From: Cryptomeria japonica
Lineage: Eukaryota > Streptophyta > Pinopsida > Cupressales > Cupressaceae
Assembly (NCBI RefSeq): GCF_030272615.1
Contig: NC_081412.1
Span: 100,499,796-100,563,795, forward strand
Reading direction: 5' to 3'
Length of the DNA stretch: 64,000 bases
The notes under the pieces were generated by a model. That model was not told the origin of the DNA. It did no database searches and saw only the letters and a list, made by a program, of their open reading frames with translations. Both the position numbers and the translations under genes were made by a program. This document shows, piece by piece, positions 1 to 11,634 of this stretch (positions are counted from its first letter, which is position 1; the number at the start of each line of letters is the position of its first letter).

Positions 1-2
1 AT

Positions 3-482
3 TGGAAAGCCTTTTATGCAAGAGAACTTGAGGAAAGCAGTAGAGAAAATGAAGAACTTGAAGAACTTGAAGCACTATTTGCAAGAAAAATGCCTAAAGG
101 TCCATTTGGAAGCAAGTATGAAGGTAAAGCACCCTTTAAATGTTTTAATTGTAATAAGATTGGTCATATGGCTTCAATATGCCCTAATAGACATGCTGGA
201 TTAAGAGAAGAAGCTAGAAGAACATACAAACCTAACCTTGAATATCAGAGATACAGATTTAAGAAGAATAAAGATAAATCTTGTTATCTTGCTGATGAAG
301 GAGTCACTGATGATTCTGATGAGGATCCCGCAGACAATGGATGGGTCTTTGTCGCTATAACAGAAGATCAATCGGCACCTACTGTTCAACTGATAGAGCA
401 AGCCCTGGCAGCTAAAGTTGAAATTAAGGATGAATGGATCATTGATTCAGGATGTTCACATCATATGACTGGTGACAAGTAA
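3..482 (+). pseudogene. copia-1 gag C-terminus and protease N-terminus
   Basis: Frame open from the window edge to a TAA at 480-482. It holds a CCHC zinc knuckle (CFNCNKIGHMASIC, about 138-182), which in gag binds the element's RNA, then an acidic linker, then the copia protease start DSGCSHHM at about 447-470. The catalytic D-S-G is intact. The stop arises just after GDK: copia-2 reads GDKGKF here, and two bases are missing in copia-1, so the frame shifts rather than ends naturally. Confidence 0.9.
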
Positions 483-1740
483 ATTCTTGAACTTTCAAGA
501 GTATAATGGAGGTCTGGTAAGATTTGGAGATGATAAAGCTTGTTTGATCAAATGAAAAGGTACTATATCTTTTGATGGTAAGCATAATACTGACAATGTT
601 TACTATGTAGATGGTTTAAAGCATAATTTTGTGAGTGTTGGTCAATTAGTTGAAAAAGGATTTCAGTTACAATTCAAGAATGGAAAATGCAAAATTATGA
701 ACAGAACTGGTTTGGAAATTGCAACTGGTAATCAAACTAGAGGTAACATCTTTCATTTGAATAACAATGAAAAGACATGCTTGATTGCACATATTTATGA
801 AAGTTGGCTATGGCATAAGAGACTCTATCATGTAAATTTTGATTACATTGTGAAAATCAGTACTACTAATGCAGTTAGAGACTTACCTAAGATTGTCAAA
901 CCTCACAATCCAGTATGTAAGGAATATCAATTTGGAAAACAAGTTAGAGCATCTTTTAAAAGTATTCTAGAAAAATCCAATAATGCTCTTGACTCAATTC
1001 ACACTGATTTACGTGGTCCAGCTAGAACTTAAAGCTTACAAGGTGATAGATATTTCATGCTAATCATTGATGACTATTCTAGAATGTGTTGGGTTACTTT
1101 TCTCAGAGAAAAATCAGAAGCACTTGGGAAGTTCAAACTATTCAAGGTAATGGTAGAAAATGAAACCGGTAAGAAAATCAAATGTCTAAGATCAGATCAA
1201 GGAGGAGAATTTACATCTAAGGAATTTAATGCATTCTATGAAGTGAATGGAATCAGAAGACAATTATTAGCACCCCGGACACCACAATAGAATAGAGCTG
1301 TAGAAAGGAAAAATAGAACTATCTTGGATGCAGCTAGAAGTATGTTATCAAAATCAAATCTACCACATATATATTGGAGAGAGGAAGTAAGCACAATAGT
1401 CTATACATTCAACTAAGTTCGCATCAAAGGTGAAACCGGTAAGACCCCTCATGAAGTATGATTTGGTATTACTCCTACTCTTAAATATTTTAGAATATTT
1501 GGAAGTAAATTCTATATTAGGAGAGATGAGTATATTGGCAAATTTGATCCTAGAAGTGATGAAGGAATATTTATTGGTTGTTCATCTAAGAGAAAAACAC
1601 ATAGATGTTTTAACAAGAGATTGCAAAAAATTGTTGAGAGTACAAATGTGAAGATTGATGAACGGTTTAGAGGAACCTAAAGGTATATAGACTCTAAATC
1701 AGCAACATAAATACTAACAAATGAACCTACATTGAATCCA
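483..1740 (+). pseudogene. copia-1 protease end, GAG-pre-integrase and integrase
   Basis: Broken frame continuing copia pol. Recognisable pieces are LSVGQLVEKGF-type sequence ending the protease (from 631), the pre-integrase block WLWHKRLYHVNF with the HH-CC zinc site around 800-945 (one Cys changed: CKEYQFGKQ against CKECQFGKQ in copia-2), HTDLRGP, LIIDDYSRM (1057 on), and RSDQGGEFTSKEF. Stops lie at 553, 1030, 1288 and beyond. The integrase core would insert cDNA into the genome. The catalytic Asp residues are visible, but the frame is too broken to yield enzyme. Confidence 0.88.
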
Positions 1741-1939
1741 CCAGTATAGAATGAAGATCTAGTTACACCGGTATCATTTTAAAATTCCACTATAACTGAG
1801 GAACAACAGCAAATGAAGACACCTCGGTATGTAAGACTGAATCACTCAGAAAAGCAGATAATGGGGAACAAGTATCAAGGAGTTATGATAAGAGGAAGAC
1901 TGACAAATGAAGAGGTATGTCTTATTTCTCAATTTGAAC

Positions 1940-3436
1940 CATCATCAATTAATGAGGCATGTGAAGATAATCTATGGAAGAGGAACTAGAACAAATTGAG
2001 AAGAACAACACATGGACATTAGTTCCCTGGCCTAAAGACAAAAATGTGACTGGAACAAAATGGGTATTCAGAAACAAACTTAATGAAGATGGTAAGGTAA
2101 TCAGAAATAAAGCAAGACTAGTGTGTAAGGGATATTATCAGAAAGAAGGAATTGATTATAATGAAACCTTTGCAATGGTAGCTAGAATTGAGGCAGTCAG
2201 ATTATTCTTGGCTTTTGCAGCACACAAGAACTACAAAGTATATCAAATGGATATTAAATGTGCATTTTTGAATGGAGATCTTGAAGAAGAAGTTTACATT
2301 GAGCAACCTAATGGATTTTCTTTGACAGATAACAAAGATATGGTTTGTAGGTTAAGGAAAGCTTTGTATGGGTTGAAGCAAGCTCCAAGAGCTTGGTATG
2401 CTAGATTGGTTTTTCTAAAGGAAATGTTGACAACAACCTATACTATAAAGTGACTAATGATGACATCTTGGTTATAGAAGTTTTTGTTGATGATATAATC
2501 TTTGAAGGAGAAGACGGATTATGTAAAGACTTTTCTATTGAAATCCAGCAAGAATTTGAAATGTCTATGATTGGAGAGATAAAATTCTTTTTAGGATTGC
2601 AGATTTCACAAGCTAATAAAGGTATATTCTTGAGTCAATCCAGGTACTTGAAGGAGTTACTAAAGAAATTTAGGATTGAAAACTCTAAACCGGTAAGCAC
2701 ACCTATGACTACAAATGACAAATTATCATTAAGGGATGAATCTACACCTGTTAATCCGACTAGGTACAAATCTATGATAGGAGGCCTACTGTACCTGACA
2801 CAAACAAGACCTGATATTATGAATGCAGTATATATTGTTTCAAGATTTCAAAGTAATCCTAGAGAAAATCATGAATCAACAGTAAAAAGGATTTTCCGAT
2901 ACTTACAAGGCACTACAAATCTTAGTTTATGGTATCCTAGAGATGAAAACTTTGAATTATGTGCATACACAGATGCAAATTGGGCAGGAGATGTAGATGA
3001 CAGAAAAAGCACCACCGGCAGAGCATTTTTTCTTGGAAGCAGATTTATTTCTTGGTTGAGTAAGAAACAAAGTTGCACATCTTTATCAACAATAGAATCA
3101 GAATATATTGCACCAACAACTAACTATACATAGGTATTATGGCTTAAGCAAATGTTGAAGGACATAAAGATCAAATGCAAGGAACCTATAACTATCTATT
3201 GTGATAGCACTGCAGCAATTGATATATCTAAGAATCTGGAACTACATTCCAAAACTAAACATGTTTCTATCAAATTGAATTTTCTGAAAGAGAATGTTGA
3301 AGCAAAAGAAGTAAAACTGGTTTATGTGAATACTAAAGAGCAGATTGCAGATATTTTCACTAAGCCTTTGCCTAAGGAGAATTTTGAATATCTAAGAGAT
3401 CAGATTGGGGTCATACCCCCACCAGCAGAGACTTAG
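1940..3436 (+). pseudogene. copia-1 reverse transcriptase and RNase H
   Basis: RT begins with EACED and [17 protein letters not shown] (1974 on), followed by [32 protein letters not shown], the active site as FVDD (about 2488) and the RNase H region with YTDANWAGD, ESEYIA, IYCDSTAAI and [14 protein letters not shown]. The pol frame ends at 3434-3436. FVDD in place of the usual YVDD also occurs in copia-2, so it is a family trait. About 80 bp are missing after WYARL (2406), which shifts the frame, and a TAG sits at 3131-3133. Confidence 0.9.
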
Positions 3437-3801
3437 ACCATTGATGTTTGTCATCAACCGACAAAATTAACAGAGAAATCTTTTACTCTGGGTTTGATGA
3501 GGAGAGCTACTTCTCAGGGGGAGTAGTTGGTATACTGAATTGGTTAGTATTTTGTATTTGAACCTGGCTTTTGTATTGGCTTTGGAATTTTATGTCAAAG
3601 GGGGAGAGATTGATATGGAAAAACACAAGGAAAACACATGTTACTCTCAAGGGGAGAGATTGATTACTCTCTGTATCTGAATTTTGATTTCTAGTTATGA
3701 CCTCTTTTGGGAGATTGTTAGTTTTTGGTATTTGGCATTTATGTTTTGGCACTTTGATGGTTTTTCCATCTTGTGTTTCCATCAATGCCAAAGGGGGAGA
3801 T
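3437..3801 (+). other. copia-1 3' untranslated region with repeated purine tracts
   Basis: No gene. Between pol and the LTR lie several G/A tracts of the same form: GGGGGAGTAG near 3518, AAAGGGGGAGAG near 3597, AAGGGGAGAG near 3648, and AAAGGGGGAGA at 3790-3800 directly before the LTR. The last is the expected polypurine tract that primes plus-strand DNA synthesis. The earlier ones look like duplicates of it. Confidence 0.75.
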
Positions 3802-4866
3802 TGTTGGTATTTTGGATATGTTGATATGGTTTTGTCATTGATGTCAACACCTATTAACACTTATCAACTCTGGCACTTTGGAGGATTAGCAATGTTCACT
3901 GGCAAGCAAGTGACTTTATACATAGTCACCAGTATCTCGTACACCGGCAGGATATATTGTTCAACGACACTTGGAATGACATGGAAAACACTTGGTTATG
4001 TTGAAGACATCATTTGGACACTTTGTCTTGGAGATTTGTTCATTGGTATATTTGTATTTGCATATTTGTTGTTACCGGCAAATAGGTCCAGAGTAAGCAC
4101 TGGCGGGCTTATCTATTCCAGATCAACACGACATGCTTTGGATATGATCTATTAATGTTGTAAATGCATTAAGCCTACATGTTGAATTTGATATTGCATC
4201 GGTTATTGATTTACTTGTAATTGATTTTATTGTAATATCTTTTAGAGCCGACCTACTAAAATCGGTCTTAGGTTATGGTATATATGTAAGATCTTATTTG
4301 TCAGATCAGTATGCGATTGGGAAAAGGAATTGTAAGAAGGTATATGTGAGAATAAGCAGAGCTATACATGCAAACATCATTTGAAGGTGAAGCAAGGTTT
4401 TTGTAAAGGCATATCAGAACTAAACCAATACTGAATCCAGCATATGAAGATGCTATTTTGAGCAGTACATCATTATTGTATTTAACCATCCAATTGTAGT
4501 CAATGTGACTCCTATTTGTGCTTGAGCAGTGAGCTCTAGGCGCTTGGCCTTTCTATATGTGCAGACCCCATTTGTATACACATACTATATACAGTAGTAT
4601 CATCTGATTGTGGGTGAGGTTTCCCAACATGGTTTTTCCCCTTACAGGTTTCCATGTACAAATATTGGTGTTATGTGTTGTGGATGTTATTGTCTTTTTG
4701 TTTCATGCATTAATCTTTACCGGTACTATAATTAACTAATAAACTGTCTACCAACATAAAGTTTGGTTTATGGATATTAAGCATTAAGGTTGGTTAAGTT
4801 GTTTTTGGTTTGAATTTATTAGACAACTGATTCACCCCCCCTCTCAGTTGTCTCTGAGACCTAACA
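3802..4866 (+). repeat. copia-1 3' LTR, 1065 bp
   Basis: Starts TGTTGGTATTTTGG right after the polypurine tract and ends ACCTAACA, matching 39475-40539 of copia-2 in length and throughout its sequence. The last 40 bp carry a C-run followed by CTCAGTTGTCTC. The following bases are GTGCT. Confidence 0.92.
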
Positions 4867-5005
4867 GTGCTGCCATTGACTAGTTTTTAGCATTAGATCC
4901 TTTATTTCTTTCATTTTTGCGATTGAGAGACTTGGCACCCTCCCAATTGTAGTTATCATTATTTTGTTTACTAGTAGAGTCTATTTCCGGGTTGACAGTA
5001 CATAG

Positions 5006-6510
5006 TTAATGGACAATGGATTCATCATCTGGTAAAATAGGTATGTCATGGTGTTCATGTTCATCCCAGTCTATGAGATCAAGAAATATGAGCGATAAGG
5101 AGTCATTTGGTGGGTCGAGGTCGGCTGTGGTAAGTGTCATGATAGATGTATCGTTAAGGTTGTCTAGGATGTTGGGTAAGTTAATGATATGGTCAAGGTC
5201 TTCGATGGTATCATCTTCTGTGCATACTTGCTCGTAGTGCCACTGCTCATTTTCCTTATCTTCGTAGATATGTTGTGGACCAAATTCAAGTAATCGAGAC
5301 TTTGTGCCTTGTCCTTCCTGAGAAAGGGGTGTATGAATAGCACCTTCAAAGACATCTTCAGTAATATTTGAACAACTACCCCATTCATAGTCATTAGAAT
5401 CAGTTTTAGAAGTACTATCACAAAGTCTTTTAGTGTCATTGACACGTATGTTGTAAGGTGAAAAGAGATCCCTGATAATTGATACCAGTCTGGTAGTTTT
5501 CTTTGATTCTGAATCAGAACCTTCTTGTACTCTTTGCATTTATTCATACACTGTTTCTCCTTAAAGAGGAGTCATTTCTTCAGGAGGTGATTCTGCCTTG
5601 TTTTGAATAGGTTCCTGAACATGGTGTACTTCCTCATAAGTTATTTCTTCTTTTTGAATGATTGATTCTTCTTGTTGTTTCTCTTTTTCCTGGAGTTCTC
5701 ACTCTTTCCTTATTGTTTATGTTGCTTTGTGCAGTGCCTCTTGCCATGAGTCCTCATTGCATTTCTTATTTGCTTTCCAATAAGGTTTTTGATATTTATT
5801 TTGCTTCTGCCTTGGGGGTAAGTTGTGTCCATATCCCAGTCCTATTTTGTCTCGAGAAAACTGTGAAGGAGGGTCCAATGGTTCTATAATGCCTTCTTGA
5901 TGCTTGCCTATAGGTCCTTTGCCATTATATCCCATCCATTGCATGATTAGAAATCCTTTTCCATACTATTGTGATGGTATGGCTACCTCCAAAGTAGCAG
6001 CTTTGTCTTCTCCCTCATCCTTGTATAGCCAGCTAAGGATGTCTTTCTCTTCTGATTCATGTGCTAGGGTGCCTAATTGAATAAACTTGCCATCAAACTT
6101 GGTGATGGGCTGTGTTGCATGATGTGTTGATGCAAAAGGTTGCCCATGAGATTTTGGTGATGCTGGAAATTTGGATAGACACATGGGTTCAAAAGAGTAT
6201 TCTCCCATGCCTTTCTCTTTGATTTTCATCTTTTGTTTGAAATCTATTGATAAAGATTTGAGCTTTACTTGATGATTATCTAATGCTGAGGAAGTTTGAG
6301 CTTCTTTGTTATGTGGAACCAATCTGTCTTGAGATGCCCCAATAGCATTGCAATGTTGAAAGGGATTATTGTCAGCTGATATGGAAATCTCCTGCCCATT
6401 GTATGGGAATTTGACACACTGATAGTAGGTTGATGATACTGCTTGCATTTTATGTATCCAAGGATGACCCAGTAAAATATTGTATGTTGTCTATGTCTAA
6501 GACTTGGCAC
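5006..6510 (-). pseudogene. gypsy-1 region between protease and reverse transcriptase
   Basis: Two clear open pieces in the minus strand. 6510-5966 includes MQAVSSTYYQCVKFPYNG, typical of the segment that follows the protease in plant gypsy polyproteins. 5539-5006 is strongly acidic and Ser/Asp-rich, ending LPDDESIVH. Frameshifts and stops separate them (for example 5540-5960 has no single good frame). This is linker leading to RT; no catalytic motif is present. No cellular function is implied. Confidence 0.65.
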
Positions 6511-6572
6511 ATAGTGCCCCTTTGTATCGGTCCTACCTGAATATGTAGTATCATTGCTCCCTTGGATGATCG

Positions 6573-7046
6573 TTATTCATCATCATATGCCTTGATGGTG
6601 ATCTTTTTGTGTGGATCAATAGACTTCTCAAAGAAGCCTAATGCACAGATAAGTTTTAAGGTACAAATATTGAGACCAGCTCCTCCATCTATTAATAATA
6701 TTTTAACTCGATGTTTGTAGACTAAGACTTCAATATGAAGGGGAGTATTATGTGGATGACTCAAAGAGATATTGTCATGTTCAGAAAAGGTGATATTATG
6801 AGGCCCTGTCATGTGAGCCACCATGGCTTGAAATTTGTCAATATCTAGATCTTGAGATACATTTGTTTCAACTAGTGCTTGTTCCAATATGTCCTTATGT
6901 TTTGGTGAGAGTTTGAGAAACTCGAGAATGGATATCTGAGCAGGAGTTTGCCATAGTTGACTTACCAAATCATATTGAGTTTTGGGGATAGTGGTTGATG
7001 TTGATGTATGCCTTTTCAAGACATATTTTTGAGCTCGAGTTGTCAC
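6573..7046 (-). pseudogene. gypsy-1 retroviral-type aspartic protease
   Basis: 157 codons beginning MTTRAQKYVLKRH. A basic/polar N-terminal part is followed by LHIEVLVYKHRVKILLIDGG, then AGLNICTL. The D-G-G at the flap/catalytic position replaces the more usual D-S/T-G; DGG forms occur in plant gypsy proteases. It would cut the gag-pol polyprotein. The frame runs out at 6573 without the full C-terminal half; only fragments continue below it. Confidence 0.7.
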
Positions 7047-7620
7047 ATTGATTGATGTATGGTATTGTTTGTCTTTGATCTTTATGACATTTATTTGATT
7101 ATCCTCTATTGATATGTGATTGATGGTGTTGTTGTACAGGTGATTTATGCAAGCTCCCTATGTATCATTTGATGATGAAGCTCCTTCCTTGTTGTAATTT
7201 GGAAGAGGATTTTTAAAGGTGTCATGATCACCATTCATTTTGAGACCATTAATCATTAAATCACCTCTATCAATCATGTCTTCAACAATTTTTTTAAGCC
7301 CCATGAAATCGTTTGTGTGATGTCCTTTGTTTTGATGAAGATCACAGAAATGCGAGTCATTCCACCAAGGTGGTTTGATCTGGGGTTCGAAATTGTTTAT
7401 GGATGGAAATGTGATAATATTGTTTGCCAGGAGTTCTCAGAATGCTGATTCTAAGGATTGCCCCAATGGTGTGTAGATGCGTTTATTTGGGAATTTGTTG
7501 GTGTTACTCCTTGGATTTGGATTAGTTCCTCGATTAGTGTTGTTACCTTGGGTATTATTGTTGGTGTTTGTATTTGAAGGTCCTTGATTGGTATTTGGTG
7601 GATAAGTGTTAGTGCCTTGG
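7047..7620 (-). pseudogene. gypsy-1 gag-protease junction, degraded
   Basis: Links gag to protease on the minus strand. Short recognisable runs sit in shifting frames, including a His/Cys-poor piece around 7300 that corresponds to the zinc-binding end of gag but has lost its pattern. Low-complexity Asn/Thr/Gly codons dominate 7480-7620. No intact domain. Confidence 0.5.
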
Positions 7621-8929
7621 TTAACACCCTTTTGATTCTTGGTAGCTTGCAGGATTACCTGATAAAGCTAATACTGGTTGTTTGGACTTCATATCATTAG
7701 CATCAACTCCTCCCTCATTAACAGTGTTTTTGTTTCTGGTCCAGAATCTAGATTTGTCTAAAGTGTTGTTATTTTGGTTGTTAAAGTGAGAGTTGGATGA
7801 ATTAGTTCCTTCTTTGAATAACTTCAATGTCCCTTTCTTGATGCATTCTTCCTCTACTTGGATTCCATTTTCGATCAACTTGGCAAAATATGGTATGCAC
7901 TAGAGCTTGAGTAGATAACTCATCTCACTATTTAGATTGTCGATAAATATTTCCATCCTTTTTTTTTCAGGCACATCTCGAGGATATCTCGAAACCATCT
8001 GTCTCCAACATTGAAGAAACACCATGAACGTTTCATTGTTTTTCTATTTAGTATTACATACATCCAACATGGTGATCACGTGTTGAATATTGTAGGAGTA
8101 TTGTGTGATAAATTTATTTACCAACTCATCAAAGGATTTGATGGGAGGTGTAAATTTAGACAACCACTCCATTGTTTGCCCTCCCAAACTTCTTGGGAAT
8201 AGCCTCATCAAATAAGTGTCAGCGTGAGAAAATTCAAGGCTCATGGTACAAAATTCCCGAACATGATCGTCAAGATTACTCTTACCATCATATTTATCGT
8301 ATTTGGGTATATCTAAATTCGAGGGAAAAGGTATCATGTTTAATCTCCTATCAAAGGGGTAAGGACAAATTTTGTTTAAGGAGTATCACATTGTGGTCCC
8401 CTATTGCATGTCCTACATTTGTCTTTGTAGCATTTGATTTTTTTGTGTAAGAGAAACCATGGGCATATTTGTTTGTTGAGGGAAAGCTTCTTCTCTTTCA
8501 TTATCCCTAGTTTGGGCATGGGTGTGTTCAGGTATGTTATGTTGTTCAGGTATGTTTTGTTGTTCAGGTATGTTTTCAGGGTCACGTGTTTCCTCTTCTC
8601 TCTGTTGTTATTGATAAGAATAATTTCGAGACCTCGTCCTAATGATTTGTTCATCAACCTTCCTTAAGTTTTCAGTATCAAAGTCTCTAGGAAGTCTAAC
8701 TCCTTTTCTTATTAACATGAGCATGTATTTTTCTTTGTCAGCTTCTATGTGTCTTTCCATAATTTTTTAGAATGAGGGGTTTTCTTGACATTCTTGAAGA
8801 AGCTCCTCAGTGATCTTTATTTTCTCCTAGATCAATATAATCGAAAGGGTTTGATCATTTTCGACCCATACTGGACTCTGGTTGTGGTTCGTTTTTCTTG
8901 TTCTGTTGAGAGTGAGTGACAGCGGGCAT
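7621..8929 (-). pseudogene. gypsy-1 gag
   Basis: Likely start at the ATG at 8929 (MPAVTHSQQNKKNE). Central part 8337-8044 is a clear retrotransposon gag domain: FPSNLDIPKYDKYDGKSN, then WLSKFTPPIKSFDELVNKF, then QYS. The C-terminal part (7878-7621) is Asn-rich. Between 8600 and 8510 the frame has a short tandem peptide repeat of the type NIPEQQ. Several stops (for example about 8868, 8816 and near 8400) and at least one frameshift make it a pseudogene. Gag would form the particle that packages the RNA. Confidence 0.75.
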
Positions 8930-9753
8930 CTAGTAGAAACTTTTTGTGACAAAAGGAACAAACTCCTCTTCTACTTGTTTAGGGGTTGGTGATTCAAATC
9001 GAGCTATGTTATAAGTGATGCAAACTTGTGGGAAGAAAGTGGGGTTGATCTTTCCTCCATGATTCAAGCATTGACTGAATGCTGATTTTTGGCAAAAGGC
9101 TCTACTTTTTAAATGTTTTGTCAAATTAGTTTGATTTGCCTTGAAGATACAACCACATATGACGGAGAAAGGTGCGATGTGATTTGAAGAGTTGATGATT
9201 TATATAGAGAAACTTATTCCATTTTGCAAGTGTCTTAGAACTAGTTTGGCACTTCTTCAACTCAGTTTTGTGATAAAGACTTTTTCTTCTCAAAATATGA
9301 GGAGTGGTCATACACGAGTGATCAATGGTTTGCTTTGATTTGTTTCGATTAGGATACTTCATTTGAAAAATTAAGCCTACTTTATCGAGTAGAGGTTTAG
9401 ATTTGCCTCCACAACAAAGTGCATCAAATGATATGGATAAGAGTTTCCCGATATGGAGACTCAATTTGATGACTTAAGTTTAAACTAGGTAGGTTTGGTT
9501 GATAGAATCCGTTTAGTTGGCAAACCTTTTGATTAATGTGATGGTGCTACTAGATTTTGATTGGATAAAGTCTTATCTCTGGCTAGTTTTAGATTCGACA
9601 ATTGTGCTCTAAGAATGTTTGCTTGATTGTTGGAATATTTTCTCTGATGCTTTGGTTTTGGATTGGTGAGTTCGACTAAGGATCCAAAAGGGTATTCAAG
9701 ACTGACGATAAAATTTTCAAAAATTGCTTGGTTCACTCTCTATTTTTCTAAGT

Positions 9754-10124
9754 TTTACCCATGCGCTAAGACAGAGACAGGATGCATTAATTTATGATCT
9801 AGATGCGCTATTCAAAGTCCCCTATGCGCTAAGCTGCCTGTGCTATGCGCTAACTCAGAGTTTTGAAATTTGTTTTGACCAGGATGATTATGTGTTGTTC
9901 TGTCCTGAATACACACTAAAGTTTAGACTCAACACGCTAAGGTTTGCCCCCAATGCACTAGACTGATTCTTGAAAGCACTAATATGGTATTGAGAAGCGC
10001 TACTGAAATGTTTATCAGGAAGATAAGTGCTATGTGCTAACTTGATTGATAAAAGCGCTAAGGTTGGGTTGGTATGTGCTAGATAATGTTTCAGATGCAC
10101 TAAGAAGTTGCTCTTATGCGCTAA
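9754..10124. repeat. phased motif array A (core ATGCGCTAA, 20-21 bp steps)
   Basis: At least 14 copies of a core close to ATGCGCTAA (variants with CACTAA, GTGCTAA, AGCGCTAA) at about 9762, 9782, 9803, 9823, 9843, 9911, 9931, 9952, 9974, 9995, 10033, 10053, 10074, 10094 and 10115. Most steps are 20 or 21 bp. Sequence between the cores is not conserved. The array lies in the gypsy-1 leader, nearer gag. Read on the plus strand it spells a 7-residue pattern with A-L at fixed positions (HALRQRQ, DALIYDL, DALFKVP, YALSCLC). Confidence 0.8.
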
Positions 10125-11634
10125 ACTGCCTTGATTGCTTTATTTTTGGCTTTTTAAAAAAAAAAATTAATATTTTTTAATTTGATGAATGATTTTTTGA
10201 AAATATAAATTGAAAACACAACATGAAAGAGACAACCAATTTTGGCTATGCTAAACAAATAGTGTATGTTCTACGAGGATGTGTTCAAATCCCCAATGTT
10301 TTCATAGGTTTGGATACAAAGAAGATAAATCAGACAAACTCTTTATTCAAGGGTCATCAACAATATCATAGCCCACTAGTCTTGATACTCCGTCAGCTCA
10401 AACAGACGTGTCACCCCTTAGGGGGTGCCCATTTTTTTGCCTTTTGCTAGAAATTAACCTAAAGTGAATTGCTTCACAATTGGGTAGTTATCTTGGGAGA
10501 TATATGGTGAGTGATCTTGGGGGAAGATTCTTCCCCACCCTTGCACTATGATATTGCCAATGTTTGGATACTGACTCAACTCAAGGTTTCTATTGCTAAA
10601 GTTCATAGTCAAGCTTCCTGTTCGGTCTTTAGTGATAAACTCCCTCGGGCGGCTTCCCAACCTTTAGAACAAAGGCTTTACATATCGTAAAGATACTGGA
10701 GGAAGGCTAATCGCTGAGAAAAACCATTGAAGGGACTTTCATCAACCTCCACTTTTGATTATAGTGGGTTGGAACTCTTGGTGATAAAGTCATTTCCCAC
10801 TTAGGTCGTTCCCCTCTCACCGACCATTTAAATGGCGCTCTAAGAGAAACTTGGGAGGGTAGGCCTGCTAAAAGATTTAAGTACTTGAAATACAGAAAGG
10901 ATAAGAGTGGTTTGGCTTTTTGGTCACCCAGTTAAGGGGAGAGCATATACCTTCCACTTTTGAGATAAAGCAAACAAGTTCTTTTTAATCCTCAAAGGCA
11001 ATGATTTTCTAACTTCTATTTGGAGATGTTGCTCCAAAAGAGCATGGTGTTCTTTTTAAATCCTCATAGCAAAAGGGTGTATTTCCAAAATAAGTGCTTG
11101 AATCAAAACCTAGTCAACAAAGCAAATTTGGGATTTTGGTCAATGAAATGTAAATTCGAAAGGGGAAAGATTTCCCTCTTTTTACTTTGTCTAGAATTTG
11201 AAAGTGTGGTTCTTTTACTTGTGCAAAGTAAAGTGAATCCTTTTAAACACCAAAGGATGGTGAGGTTCTTTTTAAAACTTTTGCAAAAATAAAATTTGTC
11301 TTTGTTCCTTTTATAGCAAAAAATGAAGTGTTTTTCTCCCTAAGAAAGCAAGAAAATGATTTTTTTGTTGTTCTTTTTAAGTAACACCAAAGGAAAATGA
11401 GTTCATTCTTTTTACCAACAAGGAAAATGAAATACTTCTAATAACTAACTTAGAAAAAGTTAGAAATAAGAAGATAATCAAATGCCTTAAAATAAAAAAT
11501 CCTCCAATCCTACAAAACAGAGTTTAGTAACCTGCAACAAAACACCAGTTAGCGAAAGGTTAAGATTTTATGTGAACTTCTACAAGTATAACTTTCTGTC
11601 TTGGTTACAAACTATGTTTTTCTCTTTGTTTCTG

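Larger units (their letters stand above)
1..4866 (+). mobile_element. copia-1: Ty1/copia retrotransposon, 3' part
   Basis: The window opens inside gag of a Ty1/copia element. Domain order is gag zinc knuckle, protease, integrase, reverse transcriptase, RNase H, then a 3' LTR, which is the copia order. The 5' LTR and start of gag lie off the left edge. Stops and small deletions break the reading frame many times, so it is not functional. It is closely similar to copia-2 at 35956-40539; both 3' LTRs measure 1065 bp. The right end abuts gypsy-1, into which it appears to have inserted; its TSD cannot be checked because the left end is missing. Confidence 0.93.

Noticed and set aside
3697-4155. 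152-codon plus-strand frame with hydrophobic stretches
   Set aside because: It straddles the polypurine tract and 3' LTR of copia-1 and is not kept in copia-2.
9724-9966. 80-codon plus-strand frame as a real heptad-repeat protein gene
   Set aside because: No start context, short, and opposite to the element; kept only as an open alternative in the findings.
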